This document shows, piece by piece, positions 51,013 to 59,797 of a DNA stretch of 64,000 nucleotides; the stretch's first letter is position 1, and each line of letters starts with the position of its first letter. A model generated the notes under the pieces. It was not told the DNA's origin. It saw only the letters and a program-made list of their open reading frames with translations, and made no database searches. Source of the stretch: Rickettsiales bacterium (GTDB lineage: Bacteria; Pseudomonadota; Alphaproteobacteria; G027485855); the NCBI GenBank assembly GCA_027485855.1, contig JAIXQD010000001.1:393575-457574 (forward strand). Direction: 5' to 3'. Made by a program: the position numbers and the translations under genes.

Positions 51013-51579
51013 CTAGGGCGCGAGCGAAAGCGTGACGCTCTCGGCCGTCACTGCTGCGTCCTTGCTTGGCCCTGTCTCTATCATCCGCTGGTTGAAGCAG
51101 CGCATCACCAACTGCGCGACCTCTGCCTTGCCCAGGTCTGCCAATGGCCGCTGCGTCATCGCCGCTGACACGCAATAGTTCAGCGTTTGCGCATAGGTGT
51201 CGCGGCGCATCTGCTCGTCAGACAGGGTGTAGACCGCATCATTCGCAGGCTCGTTGATGCGGGCGACGATAAGAATGTTCACCTGCCCCGCGCCCTGCCA
51301 CAAGCTGCTGGTGCTCGTAACCTCAATGACGCCCAGTGCCTCGGTCAGCTTCGGTGGCCTTGGCGCATTTGCGCCGCTTGCCCCTGAAGGCGGCGCACTG
51401 CGCTCGCCAGGAAAGCCGAATATCGCAATGACAGAGCCGATCACGATCACGAGGCCAAACGCCGCGACATAGAGCAGGCTTTTGCCTGCAATGTCGCTGA
51501 ACCAGCCCTGTGTGCGCTTGCGCGAATTGGGCGTTGGCTTCTCTGGCGGCGGGGGTCGGATACCAGAAGCTTTGGGCAT
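51013..51579 (-). CDS. Single-span membrane protein of the element, unknown function
   Basis: 188 residues: a basic Pro-rich N-terminus (IRPPPPEKPTPNSRKRTQGW), one membrane helix (LLYVAAFGLVIVIGSVIAIF) and a soluble domain with Cys in LNYCVSAAM and LVMRCFNQ. The shape resembles T4SS or mobilisation accessory proteins with one transmembrane helix, but I recognise no family. It is the first element gene at the left end and precedes the AbiE pair. Confidence 0.65.
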   Translation of the reverse strand: MPKASGIRPPPPEKPTPNSRKRTQGWFSDIAGKSLLYVAAFGLVIVIGSVIAIFGFPGERSAPPSGASGANAPRPPKLTEALGVIEVTSTSSLWQGAGQVNILIVARINEPANDAVYTLSDEQMRRDTYAQTLNYCVSAAMTQRPLADLGKAEVAQLVMRCFNQRMIETGPSKDAAVTAESVTLSLAP

Positions 51580-51782
51580 AAAGGCTCTCGCAACGTGAAT
51601 TACGCCGACGATACCGCGCTGGTTGCGACTTTCAATGCTTTGGCCTGGCGGGCACGGCCGAACTGCCTGCCGCCACTGATTATGGCCGGTACATCATTTT
51701 GTTTTGGGCATATACCGTGGGCATATCCTCCCAATAAAAATCAATCTGCTGAGCGGCTTTGGGCAAGCCTCGGCGTAAAGGC
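51580..51782. other. Intergenic stretch, no gene recognised
   Basis: 203 bases between the membrane-protein gene and AbiEii. A 34-residue frame on the minus strand (IDFYWEDMPTVYAQNKMMYR) looks protein-like and may be a fragment of a lost gene, but I cannot name it. Confidence 0.5.
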
Positions 51783-52730
51783 TCAAAGCCGGTCGATATG
51801 CTCGGCAATGCGCGCGAGGATGGTACTGAACGCAGGCTGCTCACGATAATAGAGCGAGGCGGTGCCCTCATAGGTGCGCTCATAGATGCTGCGCGTCTCA
51901 GGGTCGGATAATCGAAAAGCCGCATTTTCGCCGATGTGCGGGTTGTCGGCGGCACCAAAGCGCTTGGTCTTATGCGCATGGTAGGCGTCTGTGCCGATAA
52001 AGTCGGTGACGGTGGCGCAATCGAGCAGGCAGAAAACATCATAGTAGTGGCGCATGAAATTGACAGGCACGGTCCCGTCGGCCTGCTGCTTGCGGAACTT
52101 GGTGGAAATGGTCTGCAATTTCTCCACAAAGGTATAGCCAGGGTGGTAGCAGGCGATGCCCTTAGCGCGGTTGTCGATGATGGGAACCTTGCCCACGGCA
52201 AAGTCGTAGGCCCATGAACTGATGTTGCGTGCCTCGTTCGGCGCAACGTCATCGAAGCCAAGCTCAAGCAGAATCCCTTGCTTCAGCCCTTCCACCGCTA
52301 GCTCGTGCGAGGTGTAGGACAAGCGCACGCCGCCGCTGCGCATTTTCTCGTCATCGAACCCATGGTCACGGCGCACTTCGGTGATGCCATCAATGGCGAT
52401 GCGTGGTGCCAACCAGTCATAGAAAGCGGCGCGGCTGGCGATATGGGCTGGCTTGTCATGGTTCTTGCCGATCTTCACCGCCATCTCCTGCGGTGGAGCA
52501 ATACGAATATCGATATCTTCAGAGAAGCGATGAATGAGGCCAAAGCCCTTTGAGAGTGAAGTCCCGCCCTTCAACTCAAACTGAAAGCCCTGCGCTTGCA
52601 GCCCGTAAAGGCAGTGCATAATCCAATAATCTTTCTCGACAAGCGCTGGATTGATGCGCTGCGCGTCAGCAACAATACGGAGCAAGTCACTAAACTCTGA
52701 ATGTTTATGCAGAAATAATGCGTCAGCCAT
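51783..52730 (-). CDS. abiEii: AbiEii/AbiGii-type nucleotidyltransferase toxin
   Basis: 315 residues of the DUF1814 family, the toxin of type IV AbiE systems that nucleotidylates target RNA to halt growth on infection. The nucleotidyltransferase motif is FELKGGTSLSKGFGLIHRFS followed by EDIDIRI. The remainder is helical. Its start overlaps the antitoxin stop by eight bases, as usual for abiE operons. Confidence 0.88.
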   Translation of the reverse strand: MADALFLHKHSEFSDLLRIVADAQRINPALVEKDYWIMHCLYGLQAQGFQFELKGGTSLSKGFGLIHRFSEDIDIRIAPPQEMAVKIGKNHDKPAHIASRAAFYDWLAPRIAIDGITEVRRDHGFDDEKMRSGGVRLSYTSHELAVEGLKQGILLELGFDDVAPNEARNISSWAYDFAVGKVPIIDNRAKGIACYHPGYTFVEKLQTISTKFRKQQADGTVPVNFMRHYYDVFCLLDCATVTDFIGTDAYHAHKTKRFGAADNPHIGENAAFRLSDPETRSIYERTYEGTASLYYREQPAFSTILARIAEHIDRL

Positions 52731-53316
52731 AATTCAGGCTAACATTTGACAGGACATCCGCAAAGACTCTCTTAGCGCGCGCGCCGCCATATTGCTGCAC
52801 GGCTTGCCGCAGCGCCGATGCCTTCAGCGATTTGGCACGTGCCTTCACTTTGGCGAGAACCTCGTCCTGATCCTCTGCTAGCTGCTCTAGGTTGTTCACC
52901 GCATCCACCAGCATGAACTCTGGCGTGAGCTTGGACGGGAAGTGCGGCTTCACCGCAAAGCGAAACTCACGCTGGCCCAAACGAAAATGACCATGCCGCT
53001 TGTGATTATAGACCAGCGTCTCGTTGTAGAGCTGCGTCGTGCCAAGGCCGAGGGCGTTATAGGCATTCGGCGATGTCAGCAGGAAGCGATCATCTTTGAG
53101 GAAGGCGCGCACCAGCGCGGCATCGTCTGCCGGAGCGTCGCCGAACGTGGTGGCTTTGGGGCGTAAATACAGCCCCCCAGACAGCTTCTTGAGCGTGCCA
53201 TCGGCCGTGAGCTGTTTCAGGTGGCGATCCGCCGCGCTCGACCACCGCGCCATCTCGGCACGGCGATAGACTTTCCCTGGTTGCAAATGCTGCTTGAACT
53301 CTGCGAGCGCGCTCAT
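52723..53316 (-). CDS. abiEi: AbiEi-type antitoxin/transcriptional regulator
   Basis: 197 residues. The N-terminus resembles a winged helix (VYRRAEMARWSSAADRHLKQ; LKKLSGGLYLRPKATTFGDA) and the rest an AbiEi_4-like domain (LLTSPNAYNALGLGTTQLYN). These antitoxins neutralise the toxin and repress their operon. AGGAGGG lies eight bases before the ATG. Pairing and overlap with the toxin gene support the call. Confidence 0.85.
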   Translation of the reverse strand: MSALAEFKQHLQPGKVYRRAEMARWSSAADRHLKQLTADGTLKKLSGGLYLRPKATTFGDAPADDAALVRAFLKDDRFLLTSPNAYNALGLGTTQLYNETLVYNHKRHGHFRLGQREFRFAVKPHFPSKLTPEFMLVDAVNNLEQLAEDQDEVLAKVKARAKSLKASALRQAVQQYGGARAKRVFADVLSNVSLNYG

Positions 53317-53360
53317 GGCACGACCCTCCTGATCACAGAATAGCGAAGGCCGGTGAGTTT

Positions 53361-53389
53361 TGCAAGTTTTTTCAATGAAAATTCATGCA
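53361..53389. promoter_or_regulatory. Candidate AbiEi operator
   Basis: TGCA at both ends flanks TTTTCAATGAAAA, a short inverted repeat, about 45-75 bases upstream of abiEi. AbiEi antitoxins bind inverted repeats in their promoter; this match is by eye only. Confidence 0.35.
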
Positions 53390-53445
53390 ATCCGCTTCAA
53401 ACGTCTTGCCAGACGGTATAAACGACCCGCCGAATATCGACCGCG

Positions 53446-53868
53446 CTAACGCCTTGGCACTTTTGGGCCGCCGCCTGGTTTGAGAGGAAAGCTATCGCGG
53501 ACGCGGCGGCTAACGCGCTGTAGCCTGAGGCGGGCGGTTTCGGCCTGTTTTGCCAGCCGCTTCTTGCGCGCATGCTGCTCTTGCTCGTCGCGTGTTGGCG
53601 GGTGGTAGAGGGCCGCTGTTCGCGCCCAGTCTGAGATACACCACTGCCAATCCGTCATGCCGGGCGGAAAACCGCCCTCACCCTGATCTCCAGCCTTGCC
53701 GTCCAGAATATCCTCGTATGCGTCCATCCACGTTTTTATGTAAAGTTCACGCTCCTCATCCTTCAGTGGACGCATCAAAAGCTTTTCTAATGAATTGATA
53801 TCATTCGAAATCATCTTCGCGATTTGATCTGATGTCTCCACGTCTTCCTCCGTATTGCGTGTATTCAA
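53446..53868 (-). CDS. Hypothetical basic protein of the element
   Basis: Up to 140 residues from a TTG start, or 122 from an internal ATG; neither has a strong ribosome-binding site. The N-terminus is acidic and helical (ISNDINSLEKLLMRPLKDEE), with a conserved-looking MTDWQWCISDWARTAALY segment and a basic C-terminus (RKKRLAKQAETARLRLQRVS). I do not recognise it. It lies between the AbiE pair and the relaxase. Confidence 0.55.
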   Translation of the reverse strand: MNTRNTEEDVETSDQIAKMISNDINSLEKLLMRPLKDEERELYIKTWMDAYEDILDGKAGDQGEGGFPPGMTDWQWCISDWARTAALYHPPTRDEQEQHARKKRLAKQAETARLRLQRVSRRVRDSFPLKPGGGPKVPRR

Positions 53869-53999
53869 TACGGATATAATGACATATGTTCTTTAATTGT
53901 TCCTTTATAGGAATGATTTTTCTGCTTATGTTTTGTATGTTTTACCAACCCAAGCTGAGCCAATGGCGTCCGCGCTTCTAAGCGAAAGAATATTGCCGT

Positions 54000-55508
54000 T
54001 CACCGCTCATACTCATCGCCACGGTCGCGCTCGCGGCGGCGAGAATTGTCCTTCTCTTTCTCCTGCGCCCGCTCGCGTTCGCGTTGCTCGCGCTTCGCGC
54101 GGCCTTTGGCTCGAAGCTCCTCCATCATGGCACGCGCTTGCTGGTCGGCGTTGAGGCCGCTCAGCTTTTCGATGCGCTGGCGCTCCTGTTCACGCGCTAA
54201 GAGCTGCGCACGGATTTCAGTCTCACGCTTCAGATTCTCCAGTTGGGCACTGGTGGCTGTGCGTGTCGCCTCGATTTGCGCTTCGGTGGCTGAGCGCGGC
54301 TCCTGCTCACGCTGCTCCAGGCGCTTCGGCATCAGCCAATCTAGGAAGCGCGTTACGAGACCGCGCTCCTGCCGCTGCTGCTGTAGCTGCTCGTCAAGTT
54401 GCCGCTTGGCTTGCTCGGCCTGTTTCTCGGCCTCCTCACGCTTGGCGCGCTGCGTGCGCGCGGCCTCTGTTTTGAGCGCCTGCTGCTGAGCTTGATGCGC
54501 TTGCTCTAACTCGCGCTTGAGGCGCGCGGCTTCTTCAGCCTCTTGTTGGGCGCGCTGGTTGGCACGTTGCTTTGCGGCGCTCTTGCCGCCGCGCTGGGTA
54601 TGGCCACCGGATGATTTTTCACCGCGACCACTGCGACCGGATTTGTCTGAGCCACCCTCCTGTTCATGTTCTTCTTCATGATCTTGTTCTCTTTCCCGCG
54701 TCGCGATCAGTTCCTTCGCTTGCGCCACAGTGGGGAAATGCTCGGGGTCGGTTCCGTCCATGAAAGTGCGCAACTGCGCGGCCTTCATGCCCTCAATGCG
54801 ACGCGCGAGGCTATGCACCTCGCCCATCTCGTCCAGCACTACAAAGTCTCGCCGGTCGCCACGCGCCAGCACATAGCCGCGCACTGCGAGCTGCTCGGCC
54901 AGTTCGGTGCCATTGCTGCTGTTCTGGAAGGCTTCGGTTACCTCCTGCCGCACCTCGGCCACACTGATGCCGCTGCGCTGCTGTTGTTGGATGTCGGCCA
55001 TAGACGGCGTGCGTTCGGGACGCGGCGTATCTTCGCGTTCGGCCCATGCGCCCTGCACTCGCTCGTGCCCAAAGCGGCGCTCCAACTCACGCGCCGCCTC
55101 TTCATGTGCACGGTAGTTCCAACCATCATGAATGGCTTTTTGCTGTTCCTGGTCGATGCGTGACCAAACGACATGCAGATGCGAGCGCCCCTCTTTGATG
55201 TGTGCCACGACAAGGCGCGGCTGATCGGCGAAGCCCAGACGCTCCTCCAGCGTCTCCACCGCCTCGGCCCATTGCTCGGGCTCCATTTCTGGGTCGTTCG
55301 GCGATGGGCTGATCGACGCGTGATAGAGCGAACGCTGACAGCGCGTGCCCGCCGCAAAACTGTCCATTTCCACCAGCACCTCGCGCATATCATCGGCCGC
55401 GAGTGTGCCGCGTGCCTCAATCACGCGAACAAGCTCATTGGTGTCGGTACGGCGAAGGTGTTTCGCAAGTTCAATCGGCGCGCTGCGGGAGCTGCCTTTG
55501 ATGATCAT
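54000..55508 (-). CDS. VirD2/MobA-type relaxase
   Basis: 502 residues. The N-terminal about 150 residues are a mobilisation nuclease domain that cuts oriT and attaches to the 5' end; the metal-binding His motif is EGRSHLHVVWSRID, with a conserved YHASISPSP segment before it. The C-terminal half is a long charged, Gln/Arg/Glu-rich coiled coil ending in Arg-rich sequence, perhaps for DNA or T4SS contact. The start overlaps the mobC stop by four bases (ATGA). Type (MOBP or MOBQ) is uncertain; the oriT-like site suggests MOBQ. Confidence 0.9.
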   Translation of the reverse strand: MIIKGSSRSAPIELAKHLRRTDTNELVRVIEARGTLAADDMREVLVEMDSFAAGTRCQRSLYHASISPSPNDPEMEPEQWAEAVETLEERLGFADQPRLVVAHIKEGRSHLHVVWSRIDQEQQKAIHDGWNYRAHEEAARELERRFGHERVQGAWAEREDTPRPERTPSMADIQQQQRSGISVAEVRQEVTEAFQNSSNGTELAEQLAVRGYVLARGDRRDFVVLDEMGEVHSLARRIEGMKAAQLRTFMDGTDPEHFPTVAQAKELIATREREQDHEEEHEQEGGSDKSGRSGRGEKSSGGHTQRGGKSAAKQRANQRAQQEAEEAARLKRELEQAHQAQQQALKTEAARTQRAKREEAEKQAEQAKRQLDEQLQQQRQERGLVTRFLDWLMPKRLEQREQEPRSATEAQIEATRTATSAQLENLKRETEIRAQLLAREQERQRIEKLSGLNADQQARAMMEELRAKGRAKREQRERERAQEKEKDNSRRRERDRGDEYER

Positions 55509-55972
55509 GTGCGCTCATCAGGTGCGCGACCCAGCGCCGCCAAAGCCGCATCGCGAATGGCGCGAAGTTCGTCACACAGTCTGTGCAGTCCTTCTTCTTC
55601 GACGAAGCGCCCCTCAGAGTTGGCGTGCCGCGCGATCTGATTGAGGTTGCTGCCGATGCGCCCGATATGCCCAAGCAGCCGCGCAAGTTCGGCCCGCTCA
55701 ACCGGCGGTCGGCGCGACTGGCGCGGCGGCGCTGCATCAAGCAGCACGCGTCGTGCGTAGCTCCCCAAAGAGAGCGCCGCACGTGTCGCCGCCTCGGTCA
55801 GCGCCTCATATTCCGCCGGGGTCAGCCGAATGCGCACGTCCTTGGTGCGTTGCCGCTTTTCGCTGCCGCTGCGGGCGCGCTTTGTTTCGCGCGATGGTGC
55901 GGGTGGGGCGCGGTCGTTCAAACGGCACCACCAAAGCGTCGCGCCTGCAAGGGGTGTCGGGGTGGCAAACAT
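55505..55972 (-). CDS. mobC: MobC-like relaxosome protein
   Basis: 155 residues from the ATG at 55972 (MFATPTPL). A basic N-terminus leads to a ribbon-helix-helix-like start (VRIRLTPAEYEALTEAATRA; LSLGSYARRVLL) and the MobC signature LLGHIGRIGSNLNQIARHAN. MobC proteins open DNA at oriT for the relaxase. An in-frame TTG at 56008 would extend it, but AAGGGAG precedes the ATG. The oriT candidate is about 30 bases upstream. Confidence 0.88.
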   Translation of the reverse strand: MFATPTPLAGATLWWCRLNDRAPPAPSRETKRARSGSEKRQRTKDVRIRLTPAEYEALTEAATRAALSLGSYARRVLLDAAPPRQSRRPPVERAELARLLGHIGRIGSNLNQIARHANSEGRFVEEEGLHRLCDELRAIRDAALAALGRAPDERT

Positions 55973-56000
55973 CTCCCTTGGCCCTGACGCTGGGTTCTTA

Positions 56001-56023
56001 GGGAGCAAGGCTCCATAAGTGCG
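56001..56023. other. Candidate MOBQ/IncQ-like oriT with nic site
   Basis: GGAGC-AAG-GCTCC (56002-56014) is a perfect 5-bp hairpin followed at once by ATAAGTGCGGG. TAAGTGCG (56016-56023) equals the RSF1010/IncQ nic motif, where the cut falls after the last G, and the hairpin sits in the same relative place. It is upstream of mobC, the usual spot. Confidence 0.65.
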
Positions 56024-56440
56024 GGTTCAGGGCGGCATGAGCCCTGATGCGGGTGTTGGGGCGCACAGCCTAAACGCGGTGTGCAGAGGGCAAGGCCCTC
56101 GCGCTGGGGGAAGACGGAGCGATGCTCTTGAGCAACCGGCTGGGGGAGCAAGGCTCACCTCCTGCTTGGGGGTTGTAGGCGGGCGGCACGGCCCCCTGCC
56201 AAGCCGCGCGGTGGAACCGCGCATGGCTTGCCTCACACAATATTCAACCACTCTACACCATTCGCCGACCAATTGCAAACAGAACCAGAACATCTATAGT
56301 TGAACGCAACAACATTGCCGTCGGCTGTTTGGATGACCGACAGGCACAGTTCTTCACAGTGCTGTGTGTGTAGACCCGTTGTGAGCGTCGCGTGATTCTG
56401 ATGCTGCGGTCCATGTCAAAGATATATGGAGGGTTGGCAC
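56024..56440. other. Relaxosome intergenic region with short hairpins
   Basis: This 400-base gap between mobC and the T4CP gene carries no good gene. It holds several short stems, such as GAGGGC-AAG-GCCCTC near 56091 and GCGCGGT-GGA-ACCGCGC near 56208, and a partial repeat of the oriT hairpin (GGGAGCAAGGCTC) near 56146. The repeats look like relaxosome or host-factor binding sites. Confidence 0.5.
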
Positions 56441-58327
56441 ATGACAGGCGGCCAAGGCGTTTACGGCAATGCCGTGCTTTACGACTGGAGTGGTGTGCCG
56501 CTCGCGGGTTTTCGCCAGGGGAGCAACGACCTGCTGCTTGGTTATGGCGACACTTATGCCAGTGAGTCTGGCGCGTGGGGTTGGGACCCCGAAAGCGCCA
56601 TGGCCATCACACCCAAAAGCAATCTCATCACCATCGCGCCGAACCGTAGCGGTAAAGGCACCTCGGTCATCGTGCCCAACCTGCTCAACTGCAAGATGGG
56701 CATGGTGGTCACTGATCCTAAAGGCGAGAATGCCTGGATCACCGCGCGTCGCCGCCTGCAACTTGGACAGTCGGTGGCCATCATCGACCCGTTTAACTGG
56801 GTCAATGATAAGTTCGGCAATGACAAACGCAGCGCCGCAGCCGGGCTGACCCCGCTGCCAGTGACGCGGTTCAATCCGCTCTCACACCTCCAGCCCGATA
56901 GCCCAAGCTTCGCTGACGAAGTGGATTATCTGGCCGACGCGATGGTGCACTACTCCGGCCAAGGTGACCCGCACTGGGTCGACTCGGCAAAGCAGCTGAT
57001 CTCCGGCCTCATTGCCTTTCACGCACAGAGCCTCGGCAAGCAAGCGAGCCTGTCCCTGATCCGCGATGTGCTGACACAGAGCGTGACCGATCTCGCCGAT
57101 ACCATTGGCGGCATGGTGGCACAGGCCCCAAACACGCTGGCATCGCGGCGTCTGCGCAAGTTTGTGGAAGCCGGTGACTCAAAGGAATTGGGTAGCGTTA
57201 TCAATACCGCTGTCACGCAAACCAGCTTCCTCGACAACGACTCTATTCGCAACAGCACGAGCGCGCACGACTTCGACGAAGCGGCCTTCATCGGCGGCCG
57301 CATGACTGTCTATCTGGTGCTGCCAGCCGAGAAGCTGAAGCAGCATAATCGCTGGCTCCGGCTCATTCTGTCGTCGTTGATTGCGCGCCTCGTGCAGCGG
57401 CAAGATACCTCGCGCAAGGTTGTGTTCATGCTCGATGAGTTTGGCACCATCGGGCACCTGCAAGCGATTGAGGACGCGTTCGGCCTCTTTCCTGGCTATG
57501 GCGTGCATAGCTGGATCTTCCCGCAGGATTTGTCGCAGCTGAAACGCGACTACCCCGCTGGCTGGCAAAACTTCATCGCTAATGCCGAGGTGCTACAGGC
57601 CTTCAACATCAAGTCGCTTGAGACGGCCGAATATCTCTCCAAGATGGTCGGCAACACCACCGTGGCAGTGCCGGTGGAGACAATGAAGGAAGATCATCCC
57701 GTGACCTACACCGGCAAGCCGGTGTTCTTTCCGCAAGAGCTGATGCAGATGGCGGGGGCGCATCAGCTGGTTTTCTATAACGGCCAACCGGTGCGTGGCG
57801 CGCGGCTCGACTATTTCAGCGACCGCTACCTGAAGGATTTGGGCACCCCACTGCCCGAGCGTCTCAACCAAGCAGCACCGCCGCCGCTACCGCCGCCACC
57901 CAAGCCATGGCCAAGTTGGGTTGGGCCGCTCCTCGGCACGATGTTCGTTCTGGCGATTGCGGTTGTGCTGCTGATTTCCATGTTGCTGCCAAAAGGGACG
58001 AGTGACCTTGCCAACAATCCCAACATTATGGTGCTCGATGCGCCAGCATTTGAGGCTGTGACGCCTGAGGGGAGCACACTCAAGCTCGAAGGGCGGATTG
58101 GCTATATCTCCAAGAGCGGCATGCAGCGCATTACGCAACAGGGCGAAGCATCGATCGTGCAAATGATGCAGACCTGTGCACGGGGGCAAGTGTCCCTGCT
58201 CGTCAGCATGCGTGACTTTGGAAGGCGAGACTTCATCGAAAATCTAACTGCCTGCACGCATCAACGGGTGAACAATCGCCTCCTCGCCGAGGTTGTGTGG
58301 ACCGAGCTGCGGCGGGTGGATGAGTGA
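56441..58327 (+). CDS. VirD4/TraG-like coupling ATPase with C-terminal membrane helix
   Basis: 628 residues. The ATPase core has Walker A APNRSGKGTSVIVPNLL (about 66-82) and Walker B KVVFMLDEFGTIG, with the VTDPKGENAW segment typical of T4CPs. The usual two N-terminal membrane helices are absent. Instead a Pro-rich linker and one membrane helix (TMFVLAIAVVLLISMLL, about 500-516) come after the ATPase, followed by a 110-residue domain with two Cys. The ATG at 56441 has GGAGGG upstream. It would deliver relaxase-DNA to a T4SS, but no T4SS genes are in the window. Confidence 0.85.
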   Translation: MTGGQGVYGNAVLYDWSGVPLAGFRQGSNDLLLGYGDTYASESGAWGWDPESAMAITPKSNLITIAPNRSGKGTSVIVPNLLNCKMGMVVTDPKGENAWITARRRLQLGQSVAIIDPFNWVNDKFGNDKRSAAAGLTPLPVTRFNPLSHLQPDSPSFADEVDYLADAMVHYSGQGDPHWVDSAKQLISGLIAFHAQSLGKQASLSLIRDVLTQSVTDLADTIGGMVAQAPNTLASRRLRKFVEAGDSKELGSVINTAVTQTSFLDNDSIRNSTSAHDFDEAAFIGGRMTVYLVLPAEKLKQHNRWLRLILSSLIARLVQRQDTSRKVVFMLDEFGTIGHLQAIEDAFGLFPGYGVHSWIFPQDLSQLKRDYPAGWQNFIANAEVLQAFNIKSLETAEYLSKMVGNTTVAVPVETMKEDHPVTYTGKPVFFPQELMQMAGAHQLVFYNGQPVRGARLDYFSDRYLKDLGTPLPERLNQAAPPPLPPPPKPWPSWVGPLLGTMFVLAIAVVLLISMLLPKGTSDLANNPNIMVLDAPAFEAVTPEGSTLKLEGRIGYISKSGMQRITQQGEASIVQMMQTCARGQVSLLVSMRDFGRRDFIENLTACTHQRVNNRLLAEVVWTELRRVDE

Positions 58328-58337
58328 GGCACAGGCC

Positions 58338-58862
58338 TCACTCCCGCGCGAAGAGGTGCATGTCCTCAAAGCCGAGTTCCAGGCACTCGATATCGCCATT
58401 GAGCTGCATGTCGCGCGCCATGGCGTCGTAGTCGATGTAGTACTGCAAAGCGGTGGGGATTTCGGTCGTGTCTTCGGTCAGCTCCTGGGCGTAGTCGGCC
58501 ACTGAACGGAAGCAACCAAGGTAGCGGCACATCATGCGCTCGGCCTCGTCGATGCGCCCGCCGCATTCAGCGAGCACGGCCTCGCCCAGCGCGCCATGCT
58601 CGGCGACGAACTCGGCCATCGCCGCGACATTCTCCAGGCTGGTCCACTCGCTGACTTGGCTGCCAAGCCCTTCGTGATCGTGAATGGCGTATTCCTCGGC
58701 ATCGGGCATGGGCGACGCGGCCAGCATGTCTTGCACCGCGTTGGCCAGCGCGTCGGGTGATTGGTGGGCGTCGATCCAAGCGCCATGCAGATAGCCGTTA
58801 TTGTAGGCGGCCAGACAGGCGACATAGATGCGGGGCTGTGTGGTGTGGCTGGTGGTGTTCAT
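58338..58862 (-). CDS. ardA: ArdA antirestriction protein
   Basis: 174-residue DNA mimic that blocks type I restriction enzymes during transfer. ArdA sequence features are IYVACLAAYNNGYLHGAWID, the acidic middle (PDAEEYAIHDHEGLGSQVSE) and YIDYDAMARDMQLNGDIECL. It is strongly acidic and its length fits. The ATG at 58862 (MNTTSHTT) is chosen; the longer frame upstream is not ArdA-like. It is convergent with the T4CP gene. Confidence 0.92.
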   Translation of the reverse strand: MNTTSHTTQPRIYVACLAAYNNGYLHGAWIDAHQSPDALANAVQDMLAASPMPDAEEYAIHDHEGLGSQVSEWTSLENVAAMAEFVAEHGALGEAVLAECGGRIDEAERMMCRYLGCFRSVADYAQELTEDTTEIPTALQYYIDYDAMARDMQLNGDIECLELGFEDMHLFARE

Positions 58863-59595
58863 GGTTGGCGCTCCTGCGTTCGTTGCGTGGCGCGGCAGCG
58901 GGATGCTGCGGCTGTCACAGGCAAGCGACCGGCGGCGGCCTGACGGCAGGTCACCGGAGCGCAGCGCAGGGGCACGGGAATTTTGGCGCGAAGCAGCCGC
59001 GAGGAATGCCGCGCAGCGCGTTTGCAGAACGCAGCGTAGCGGCAGGGGAAAATTCTCGTTGACCGGTTTCCGGCAGGCCCGGCGCCAGCTTAGGCCTGAT
59101 GACCGGCCGCAGTGTTCCGCGTATCGCCCACAATCAGCACGACGCGGATAGCGCCAGCCCACACACCAGCCGCGCCACCTGCTCGCACTATCGCTTCATC
59201 GATGCCGCAACGGCCAAGCCTGCACGATGGATAGCTTGGCGCGCCACAACACGCGCCGGAAGTCTGGCTGGGCCAGGCGCAATGCTGTGTGACCGAGCCG
59301 CACGAATGCCGCCCGCCGCGCACGTCACGAATGGGCCGATCTGGCAGCCGCAGCGATACCGACCAGTCTTGGTGTTTAGGTATGGCGTCCTGTCGCCAGC
59401 CGCAGCCGAGCGCAACGGGTTTGCCGTTCTCGCATTAGCGGGCGCTTCACGGGTGCAAGTGCGGCCTTGAGCAAGCCGCACTCCTCCTCTGCGTTTCGGT
59501 CGATATGCCCCAAGTGGCCGATGCACCCAGCACCCGCCGCTGCCTGTCCGACCGTCACCCGCTGCACTGGTGCGGTGGCAACTTCGGAGGACACC
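58863..59595. other. 733-bp region without a recognised gene
   Basis: GC-rich with repeated short GCGC-, CGGC- and GCAG-containing stems and several overlapping weak frames on both strands (e.g. 59099-59470 plus). None has a good ribosome-binding site or protein-like composition. Similar inverted repeats upstream of ardA genes act as single-strand promoters or leader elements in some conjugative elements; here that is only a possibility. Confidence 0.5.
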
Positions 59596-59790
59596 ATGAC
59601 ACATCTGCAACTGGCTGATCTGCTGCAACTGCCAAACGAGGAACTGCTCGGCCTCTATCGTGCCTGCATCGCGGCGCTGGCCATAGTTGCGCCCGAATCG
59701 GAACATGGTGCGGCACTGGCCCAGCTCAAGCACAACATCGAGCGCGTGCTGCACTGGCGCGCCACCTGCCGCTGCCAGCCCAGCCCTTAG
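59596..59790 (+). CDS. Small hypothetical element protein
   Basis: 64 residues (MTHLQLADLLQLPNEELLGL start), helical and Leu/Ala-rich, no signal peptide. CGGAGG lies five bases before the ATG, a good site in an otherwise gene-poor region. It ends in a hairpin shared with the convergent gene. I recognise no family. Confidence 0.65.
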   Translation: MTHLQLADLLQLPNEELLGLYRACIAALAIVAPESEHGAALAQLKHNIERVLHWRATCRCQPSP

Positions 59791-59797
59791 GGCTGGG
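59779..59797. terminator. Hairpin over two convergent stop codons
   Basis: CCCAGCCC pairs with GGGCTGGG across the TTA that contains both stop codons. No U-run follows, so it may end both transcripts weakly or act post-transcriptionally. Confidence 0.5.

Noticed and set aside
51680..52267. Long minus frame overlapping the AbiEii gene
   Set aside because: It overlaps the well-supported toxin frame and has no start signal; only its last 34 residues look protein-like.
59099..59470. 123-codon plus frame in the ardA leader region
   Set aside because: No ribosome-binding site, composition typical of random GC-rich DNA and competing frames on both strands.
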